NCBI RefSeq assembly: GCF_009936235.1
Contig: NZ_AP022314.1
Location: forward strand, 4,154,001 to 4,218,000
Source of the DNA: Mycobacterium xenopi
GTDB taxonomy: Bacteria; Actinomycetota; Actinomycetes; Mycobacteriales; Mycobacteriaceae
Length of the DNA: 64,000 nucleotides
Direction: 5' to 3'
Both the position numbers and the translations under genes were made by a program. Under the pieces are notes generated by a model. The model had not been told where the DNA came from. It saw nothing but the letters and a program-made list of their open reading frames with translations, and searched no databases. Below, piece after piece: positions 58,184-64,000 of this stretch (positions are counted from its first letter, which is position 1; the number at the start of each line of letters is the position of its first letter).

Positions 58184-59820
58184 CTGGGGATCCTTCCGGA
58201 GGCGGCGACGGGCTCGCGGGCCGGATAAGTGTCGAACCCGGCCAAGAGCCGGGACGTCAGCCGCTCGAACTCGTCGCCCCAGCCCGCGTTGTCGGTGCGG
58301 GCCAAGCCGCCGACCTCGACGCTGACGGTACCGGGGCCCGCAGGTGTGACCCGGATCCATACCCGGCGCCGACGCACTAGCAGCGACACCAGCAGCCCGG
58401 CCATCATCGCGGCGGCGAACACCAGCACCCACACCTGCCCCGGGTCGTGGGAGACCTGCAGGTTGATGAACGGCACGGCGCCGTCGAAGCGCACCACGGT
58501 GCCGTGGCCGATGTCGACTTGCTCGCCGGCGCCCAGGTTCACCCGTTTCACCTTGGTGAGCCGGTGTTGGTCGATGAGCCGGGGATCCAGGCTATACAGC
58601 GACTGCGGCCGACCGGTGTCGAGGCCAGTGTCGCCGCGATAGATGTCGACGGCCACGGCGGGGGCGTTGAGCGCGGGGAAACTCGACGACAGCAGGGTGC
58701 CGTCGAGTTGGGCGGTGGGCGCCAGCAGCCCCTGGATCGCGATCTGTTGGGTGCGACGCTCACGCGGGTCCGGGTAGGAGCCGGCTGGCGGGTCGATGCG
58801 GGCGACGCCCGACGACAGCAGCGTCGCCGGGTTGTCCGGTCGCCACTGCACGGTCGAGGTGCGGCTCTGACCGTCTGGGAACGTCACGGTGAAGGTGGGC
58901 GCATAGCCGTGGCCCTGGAGGTACACGCGGTCGCCGCCCAGCCGCAGCGGGTGGTTGACCCGCAGCCGGTAGGGTCGCCAGGTGTTGGTGGTCAGGTCGC
59001 GGCCAGTTTGGTAGTCGATGTCGGCGGCGAACGACGTGGCCTGCCCTGACGGCAGGTAGTGGGCGTGAAAGTCGTTGACGCGGATGCAGATTGGGTGTAG
59101 CGAGGTGCCGTCGACGACGTTGCCGGCGCGGAAGGAGTCGAACGCCGCCGGGGAAGCCGAGCAGAAGCCCGGGCCGCCGTCGGCGATGACGATCACGTTC
59201 CCCTCGTAGCCGAACAGCTTGCCGACGGCCACCGCGACCAGCAGGCCCAACAGCGCAAAGTGGAACACGATGTTGCCGAATTCGCGCAGGTAACCTTTCT
59301 CTGCGGAAACCTCAGTGGCGCCGCCTGATTGGCGGATGGCCTTGCGCCAGCCGGGCAGCCGGACGGCCATTGTCTCGGCCACGGAGTCGGGTTCGGCGGC
59401 GATGGTGGCGGCGGTGTGCTTGGGCAGCCGAGCCAGGTTGCGGGGTGCGGCCACCGGGGTGGCGCGCAGGCTGCGGACGTGCTCGATGGTCCGCGGGGTC
59501 AGGCAGCCCACCAGCGACACGAACAGCAGCACGTAGATGGCGGTAAACCAGAAGCTGCCGAAGACGTCGAACATCTGCAGCCGATCCAGCCACGGCCCCA
59601 GCAGGGGATGCGCGGTCAGATACTCGTCGACCTTGCCGGCGTTGAGCTTTCGCTGCGGCAGCAGCGCGCCGGGGATCGCGCCCAGGGCCAGCAGGCACAG
59701 CAGCACCAGCGCGGTGCCCATCGACGTCAGCGCGCGCCAGCTGTTGCGTGCCTGCGCGAGCAGACGCAAAATCGCCCCAAAACGGGCCGTTTTGGGTGAT
59801 TTTGCGTCTGCTCGCGCCAC
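58180..59820 (-). CDS. resB: Cytochrome c biogenesis protein ResB
   Basis: The Rv0528-like protein has three N-terminal membrane helices (SMGTALVLLCLLALGAIPGA, FGSFWFTAIYVLLFVSLVGC, and FGNIVFHFALLGLLVAVAVG), a large extracytoplasmic domain and a last helix (VWVLVFAAAMMAGLLVSLLV). Starts: GTG 59820 (546 residues, sharing a base with the ccdA stop) or TTG 59769 (529 residues). A palindromic element covers this region, so the first 17-25 residues may come from it. ResB works with CcsA in the haem lyase. Confidence 0.92.
   Translation of the reverse strand: MARADAKSPKTARFGAILRLLAQARNSWRALTSMGTALVLLCLLALGAIPGALLPQRKLNAGKVDEYLTAHPLLGPWLDRLQMFDVFGSFWFTAIYVLLFVSLVGCLTPRTIEHVRSLRATPVAAPRNLARLPKHTAATIAAEPDSVAETMAVRLPGWRKAIRQSGGATEVSAEKGYLREFGNIVFHFALLGLLVAVAVGKLFGYEGNVIVIADGGPGFCSASPAAFDSFRAGNVVDGTSLHPICIRVNDFHAHYLPSGQATSFAADIDYQTGRDLTTNTWRPYRLRVNHPLRLGGDRVYLQGHGYAPTFTVTFPDGQSRTSTVQWRPDNPATLLSSGVARIDPPAGSYPDPRERRTQQIAIQGLLAPTAQLDGTLLSSSFPALNAPAVAVDIYRGDTGLDTGRPQSLYSLDPRLIDQHRLTKVKRVNLGAGEQVDIGHGTVVRFDGAVPFINLQVSHDPGQVWVLVFAAAMMAGLLVSLLVRRRRVWIRVTPAGPGTVSVEVGGLARTDNAGWGDEFERLTSRLLAGFDTYPAREPVAASGRIPR
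59754..59817. repeat. 64-bp palindromic repeat element at the ccdA/resB junction
   Basis: The left arm begins GCGCGAGCAGACGCAAAATC and the right arm ends GATTTTGCGTCTGCTCGCGC. The arms are about 31 bases with one mismatch and one single-base gap around a central G. Closely similar GAGCAGACGCAAAAT palindromes recur between genes in M. tuberculosis, so this is probably a dispersed mycobacterial element. There is no U run after the stem. Confidence 0.82.
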
Positions 59821-60599
59821 TAGACCGGCAACCTCACATCGGTGACCAACGCGTCTCGCAGCCACGCGACGACGTCGTTCCAGGCGCCGGTGACCAGCGC
59901 CGCGCCGACCGCGATCAGCAGCACGCCGCCGAACACCTGGATGGCCCGCGTGTGTCGGCGCAACCAGCCCAGGCCGGCCACGGCCGCCGCCGAACCGAAC
60001 GCCAGCAACACGAACGGCGCACCGAGTCCCAGGCAGTAGGCGATCACGAGGACGATGCCGCGAATCACGTTGGCGCCCTGGGTGGTCGACGCGACCGCGA
60101 TCACCCCGGTCAGCGTCGGACCCAGGCACGGGGTCCAGCCCAGCGCGAACACCGCGCCCAGCAGCGGCGCGCCAGCGACGGTGGACAGCTGCCGCGGCGT
60201 AAACCGGGCTTGGCGCTGCAGCGCCGGGATCAAGCCGACGAACACCAGGCCCATCACGATGGTCAGCACTCCCCCGACCCGCTGGAGCAACAGCTGGTTG
60301 CTGATCAGCGTGGTGGTCATGCCCAGCACCGCGACGGTGCCGAGCACGAACACCGCGGTGAACCCGGCGACGAACAACGCGGCCGAACCGGCCACCCGCC
60401 ACCGCGCGGCGGTCGGGGCCTTCGCCGCGCCGGGCGCCGGTTGTTCGCTGACACCGACCACGGCGGCCAGATACGACAGGTACCCGGGCACCAGCGGCAC
60501 CACGCACGGCGAGGCAAACGACACCAGTCCGGCCAGCACGGACACCGCCAAAGCCAGCAACAACGGCCCGGCGGCGGCGATGTGAGCAAACCCGGTCAT
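59820..60599 (-). CDS. ccdA: Cytochrome c biogenesis transmembrane protein CcdA
   Basis: The 259-residue DsbD-type membrane protein (Rv0527-like) has the two catalytic cysteines in SFASPCVVPLVPGYLSYLAA and FALGWTPCLGPTLTGVIAVA, with six or more membrane helices. It carries reducing power across the membrane to the thioredoxin-like ResA protein. It overlaps resA by four bases, and its TAG stop shares one base with the GTG candidate start of resB. Confidence 0.95.
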   Translation of the reverse strand: MTGFAHIAAAGPLLLALAVSVLAGLVSFASPCVVPLVPGYLSYLAAVVGVSEQPAPGAAKAPTAARWRVAGSAALFVAGFTAVFVLGTVAVLGMTTTLISNQLLLQRVGGVLTIVMGLVFVGLIPALQRQARFTPRQLSTVAGAPLLGAVFALGWTPCLGPTLTGVIAVASTTQGANVIRGIVLVIAYCLGLGAPFVLLAFGSAAAVAGLGWLRRHTRAIQVFGGVLLIAVGAALVTGAWNDVVAWLRDALVTDVRLPV

Positions 60600-61204
60600 T
60601 GCGGTCCCGCGGTGGTCTGCTCTTCGGCCGCAATCCGTTGCACCACGGGCTGCAGGTCCTGGGCAAGCAGCTCGCGCAGGAACACCGCCGCGACCCGGTG
60701 CTGGCGGTCCAGCACCAGCGTGGAGGGGATGACCGTGGTCGGGTATTTGCCGCCGAAGGCGATCATGGTGCGCATCGCCGGGTCGTATATCGACGGATAC
60801 GTCACGCCGCGGTCGGCGACGAAGTCCTGGGCGGCTTGGCGGTTGTTGTCGCGCACGTCGATCCCGAGAAAAGAGACGCCCTGGCTACGAGTGGCGTCGT
60901 AGACCCGCTGCAGTTGGCTGACCTCGGCGCGGCACGGCCCGCACCACTGCCCCCAAACGTTGACGACGACGACCCTGCCGGCAAAGTCGTTGAGCGACAA
61001 CGTGTGCGACGGGTCCATCAGGTCCGGCCCGGTCACCGGGCCGGGTCGACCGCGATGGTCGGGCGGGTCGTAGACGAGGTCCGTTTTGCCGCCCGGGGCG
61101 ACGAATTCGAAGGTGCCGCCCTGGGCGACCGCGTCGTCGCCGCGGGCGCAGCTGGCGAGCAGCCCGGTTGCCACCACCGCCGCCGCGATCACCAGCCGCA
61201 GCAT
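60596..61204 (-). CDS. Thioredoxin-like lipoprotein (ResA/CcmG type)
   Basis: ATG 61204 gives 202 residues (Rv0526-like). The signal LVIAAAVVATGLLASCARGD has a lipobox (LLAS|C), so it is probably membrane anchored. The thioredoxin active site is in VVVVNVWGQWCGPCRAEVSQ (WCGPC), and the cis-Pro loop in TTVIPSTLVLDRQHRVAA. It reduces the haem-binding cysteines of apocytochrome c. It lies between the mutase-like gene and ccdA. Confidence 0.93.
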   Translation of the reverse strand: MLRLVIAAAVVATGLLASCARGDDAVAQGGTFEFVAPGGKTDLVYDPPDHRGRPGPVTGPDLMDPSHTLSLNDFAGRVVVVNVWGQWCGPCRAEVSQLQRVYDATRSQGVSFLGIDVRDNNRQAAQDFVADRGVTYPSIYDPAMRTMIAFGGKYPTTVIPSTLVLDRQHRVAAVFLRELLAQDLQPVVQRIAAEEQTTAGPQ

Positions 61205-61206
61205 GC

Positions 61207-61815
61207 TCAACACCCCGCCGGCTGCCAATACTGCACGTCGACCAGGCGGTCGCCGTCATAGACCAGGGTGGTGACCGAGGCGATCGCGCATTGGCGCCGA
61301 CGCGGATCGTGCCAGAGCCGTCGGCCGGTAAGGTGCAGCCGCAGCGTCCAGATCGGCAGTTGATGGCTGACGCACACCGCTTCGTGGCCGGTGGCCCGGG
61401 CGCGGGCCTTGTCCACCGCCGTCGTCATCCGGGCCGCGATCTGCTTGTAGGGCTCACCCCACGACGGGGTGAACGGGTTGCGCAAATGCCACCACACCCG
61501 CGGATCCCGCCAGGCGCCGTCACCCGGGGAAATACGCTTTCCTTCAAGGAAATTGGTCGATTCGATCAGGTCGTGGTCGGTGTCGACCGGCAGGTCGTGG
61601 CGGGCGGCGATGGGTGCCGCGGTCTCCTGGGCGCGCTCCAACGGCGAGGCGATCACCGCGACGACGTCGTGGTCGGCCAGCGCGTCGGCGACGGCCTGCG
61701 CCTGCTGCTTGCCTTTGTCAGACAGGTGGAATTCGGCCAGCCGCCCATAGAGGATGCCGCCGGGGTTGTCGACCTCGCCGTGGCGGACCAGGTGGACTTT
61801 GGTGTGTTCGGCCAT
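61207..61815 (-). CDS. Histidine phosphatase (phosphoglycerate mutase-like) family protein
   Basis: The 202-residue Rv0525-like protein has the phosphohistidine motif KVHLVRHGEVDNP near the N-terminus, VVAVIASPLERAQETAAPIA, and the second His in HEAVCVSHQLPIWTLRLHL. The family transfers or hydrolyses phosphate through this His. It starts on the last base of the hemL stop region (TGATG-type overlap). The substrate is unknown, although its place in a haem operon is conserved in M. tuberculosis. Confidence 0.93.
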   Translation of the reverse strand: MAEHTKVHLVRHGEVDNPGGILYGRLAEFHLSDKGKQQAQAVADALADHDVVAVIASPLERAQETAAPIAARHDLPVDTDHDLIESTNFLEGKRISPGDGAWRDPRVWWHLRNPFTPSWGEPYKQIAARMTTAVDKARARATGHEAVCVSHQLPIWTLRLHLTGRRLWHDPRRRQCAIASVTTLVYDGDRLVDVQYWQPAGC

Positions 61816-63146
61816 CAGGGTTTGGGCTCCTCGGCGGCGCGGGCGGCGGCGTCTGCAGCGGCCGGCAGTGCGTCGACGATCCGGTCGAATGCCGCGTCGT
61901 CAAGCGCGGACGAGACGAACCAGGTCTCGAAGGCACTGCAGGGCGGATACACACCGGCCTCGAGCAGAGCGTGGAAAAACGGCGGGTACCGCCAAGTCTG
62001 GCTGGCCCGCGCCGACGCGAAATCGGTCACCGGTGCCTCGGCGAAAAACACCGACAGCATGTTGCCTGCCCGCTGAACCTGATGCGGCACACCGGCTTTG
62101 GTCAACGCTTCGGATAGCAGCCCGGCCAGCCGGTCGGCGTTGGCGTCCAGCGCGGCGTAAACCGCGTCGTCGGCCGCGCGCAGCGTCGCTAGCCCGGCGG
62201 CCGTGGCCACCGGGTTACCGGACAGCGTGCCGGCCTGATACACCGGGCCCAGCGGCGCCAACCGTCGCATCACGTCGGCGCGCCCGCCAAACGCCGCGGC
62301 TGGCAGCCCGCCGCTCATCACCTTGCCGAACGTGAACAGGTCGGCGGGCACCGGATCGATTCCGTACCAACCACTTCGGCTGACCCGAAAGCCCGTCATG
62401 ACCTCGTCGACGATCAGCAACGCACCGTGTTCGGCGGTAACGGCCCGGAGCATGCCGTTGAAGCCCGGCGCGGGTGGCACGACACCCATGTTGCCGGGGC
62501 TGGCCTCGGTGATCACCGCGGCGATTTCGCCGCCGAACCGGGCAAAGATCTCCCGAACAGCGTCAAAGTCGTTGTAAGGCAACACGATTGTATCGGCCGC
62601 GGCGGCGCCGGTGACCCCGGGCGACGACGGCAAGCCCAGGGTCGCTACTCCGGAGCCGGCATCGGCCAGCAACGCGTCGACGTGGCCGTGGTAGCAGCCG
62701 GCGAACTTGACGATCTTGGCGCGGCCGGTGAAGCCGCGGGCCAGGCGGACCGCGCTCATCGTGGCCTCGGTGCCGGAGTTGACCATGCGGATCTGCTCCA
62801 CCGGTGCCACCCGGCTGATGATCTCGGTGGCCAGCTCGGTTTCCGCGGGGGTCGGCGCGCCGAACGACAACCCGTCGGCGGCGGCTTTCTGCACAGCGTC
62901 GACCACCGCCGGGTGGGCGTGGCCGAGGATCATCGGGCCCCAGGAGCAGACCAGGTCGACATAGCGGTTGCCGTCGGCGTCGGTGAGCCAGCAGCCGCTG
63001 GCCTGGGTGATGAATCGGGGGGTGCCGCCCACCGCGGTGAACGCCCGCACCGGGGAGTTCACTCCGCCCGGAATGACCGCGCAGGCGGCGTCGAACAGCA
63101 TCGCGGAAACCGCCGTTTCGGCGGCCACCCGGTCAGTACTCCCCAC
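61815..63146 (-). CDS. hemL: Glutamate-1-semialdehyde 2,1-aminomutase
   Basis: The 443-residue PLP enzyme (Rv0524-like) has PGGVNSPVRAFTAVGGTPRF, MVNSGTEATMSAVRLARGFT, LLIVDEVMTGFR with the PLP Asp, and the Schiff-base Lys in LFTFGKVMSGGLPAAAFGG. It makes 5-aminolevulinate, the first haem precursor. GTG 63146 starts VGSTDRVAAETAVSAMLFD. It heads the haem and cytochrome c maturation operon (hemL to ccsA), whose genes are all overlapping or nearly so. Confidence 0.95.
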   Translation of the reverse strand: MGSTDRVAAETAVSAMLFDAACAVIPGGVNSPVRAFTAVGGTPRFITQASGCWLTDADGNRYVDLVCSWGPMILGHAHPAVVDAVQKAAADGLSFGAPTPAETELATEIISRVAPVEQIRMVNSGTEATMSAVRLARGFTGRAKIVKFAGCYHGHVDALLADAGSGVATLGLPSSPGVTGAAAADTIVLPYNDFDAVREIFARFGGEIAAVITEASPGNMGVVPPAPGFNGMLRAVTAEHGALLIVDEVMTGFRVSRSGWYGIDPVPADLFTFGKVMSGGLPAAAFGGRADVMRRLAPLGPVYQAGTLSGNPVATAAGLATLRAADDAVYAALDANADRLAGLLSEALTKAGVPHQVQRAGNMLSVFFAEAPVTDFASARASQTWRYPPFFHALLEAGVYPPCSAFETWFVSSALDDAAFDRIVDALPAAADAAARAAEEPKP

Positions 63147-63234
63147 GACGACTAGTGTCCCAGCTGCTGCAACGTGGTCCACTACCGGGTGTAATAGTCG
63201 AGCCGGTGCCCTGCGTCGTTGCCACACTCGAGCG

Positions 63235-63393
63235 GTGATCCGGCAATCGGCGGCCGACGTCGCGGTGGCCAAGGTTGACGGCGTCCGCGACGACCCGAGC
63301 GCACGTCTGGCCCTGATGCGGACGTCGTATCGGGTGCCGTCGAGCGTGGACCGCGGCTATCTGCCCTACCGCGAGGCGCGTCCGCCTTCATGA
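63235..63393 (+). CDS. Small hypothetical protein (52 residues)
   Basis: GTG 63235 starts VIRQSAADVAVAKVDGVRDD and the ORF ends SVDRGYLPYREARPPS. Its stop overlaps the ATG of the next gene (ATGA, 63390-63393), which supports real translation. No family is recognised. It is divergent from hemL. Confidence 0.45.
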   Translation: MIRQSAADVAVAKVDGVRDDPSARLALMRTSYRVPSSVDRGYLPYREARPPS

Positions 63394-63895
63394 AATGGCA
63401 GCTGCGCCGCGGACTCCTCAATCCTCCCGACGCGCCGACTCGGGGAAGCTCGTGGTGGCGTGCGATGAATGAACGGCTGCTGTATGACGGCTGCGAAGCC
63501 CACGCGCTGGCCTTCGGGAATCCTGGGTCGCCGAGTTCACCGAGCGTCGCCGCGTTGTTGCAGTTCATCCGTCGTCCCACCGCTGCGAGTTGGTACCGGG
63601 CCCACAACATGAGCCTCGTTACCGCTTACCTCCAGCACGAACATCTCGCCTCGCGAGGACCGCGTGGAACGCTTCTTCATCAATCTCGTGCTGGTCCGTG
63701 TTCTCTACACCCACGCGCTGGTTGCCGCGCCGCGACTGGCGCTCGGCTGGCTTGCCCCGGCTGGTCGGTTGCTCGGTGACCCGCGGCTGGGTATCACCGG
63801 CATCTTCCTCTCGCTCTCGCGGGTGCTGCCCGACCGCTATCCCTTGGGTGAGCACGTCACACCGTTCGTCGAGGCGGAACACGGTTTCGGGCACC
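63390..63895 (+). pseudogene. Hypothetical protein, frameshifted (possible Rv0523c counterpart)
   Basis: ATG 63390 starts KWQLRRGLLNPPDAPTRGSS WWRAMNERLLYDGCEAHALA and runs to YLQHEHLASR near 63655. There the frame must change (one extra base or two missing) to continue DRVERFFINLVLVRVLYTHA and ITGIFLSLSRVLPDRYPLGE. The gene is divergent from hemL, like Rv0523c in M. tuberculosis, but I cannot confirm homology. Its end merges near 63895 with sequence that reads as another gene on the opposite strand. Confidence 0.5.
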
Positions 63896-64000
63896 TGGCC
63901 CCTGCTGCCGCGTTTGGTGACGCTCAGGGTTTCGCTGTTGCTGATGCCGGCGGCCATCGCGACCCGGTTGAAGACCTTCACGATGAACCACGCCGGCTTG
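63895..64000 (-). pseudogene. DUF385-type gene fragment at the window edge
   Basis: On the minus strand the last 100 bases read KPAWFIVKVFNRVAMAAGIS NSETLSVTKRGSRGQ, which resembles the first third of DUF385 (F420-dependent reductase family) proteins up to the VTxRxSGQ motif. After that motif the reading frame no longer looks like the family, and the plus-strand gene takes over. This is either a truncated gene or an assembly join. The start codon lies outside the window. Confidence 0.4.

Noticed and set aside
58432..60666. Very long minus-strand frames extending resB and ccsA upstream
   Set aside because: The extensions are Arg/Gly-rich shadows of ccdA or resB in another frame. Conserved starts with overlaps to the preceding gene are clear.

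Overview
The window is high-GC actinobacterial DNA from a mycobacterium outside the M. tuberculosis complex, probably a slow grower. It carries a PPE-family protein, F420-type DUF385 proteins and a mycobacterial menaquinone cluster. From about 12.3 kb to the right end the gene order largely follows M. tuberculosis Rv0566c back to Rv0523c in inverted orientation. Rv names given in entries are recalled homologues, not search results.

Left arm (1-12.3 kb), mostly accessory: a MntA/HepT toxin-antitoxin pair cut by the window edge; membrane and NYN-nuclease proteins; thiol peroxidase; a PPM-type methyltransferase; a second toxin-antitoxin pair (Xre/MbcA-like antitoxin with RES toxin) behind a palindromic operator; a TetR remnant; a DUF385 protein; a Mut7-C protein; galT-galK; an FUSC-type exporter; a universal stress protein; tRNA-Tyr.

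Middle (12.3-43 kb): yajQ, an FAD monooxygenase, gpsA, a SulP anion transporter preceded by a cysteine-rich leader ORF and flanked by two copies of a ~58-bp repeat, a PPE gene overlapping chaA, htpX, then genes of menaquinone synthesis and its neighbourhood: grcC1, menJ, menG, mgtA, a DUF3592-like protein, menD, bpoC, an inserted PfpI/AraC cassette, menC, an amidohydrolase, fadD8, a DUF385 protein coupled to menB, an SDR, a glyoxalase, pitA and menE. menA lies further right. M. tuberculosis neighbours Rv0559c/Rv0560c, VapBC3 and fabH are not at their expected places.

Right arm (43-64 kb): two glycosyltransferase-type genes, a DUF2293 protein, an HTTM membrane pair, a large Thr/Gly-repeat membrane protein (Rv0538-like), galE3, an MTA phosphorylase, menA, an HTH/Clp_N operon with two identical operators, a MinD/ParA-like ATPase, and the tightly overlapped haem and cytochrome c maturation operon hemL-pgm-resA-ccdA-resB-ccsA. 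A long palindromic element sits at the ccdA/resB junction.

Eight otherwise well-conserved genes are interrupted by frameshifts, ten lesions in all. At least nine are single-base losses, several in G/C runs. This looks more like residual sequencing error than gene decay, so the broken genes are described as probably intact in the organism.
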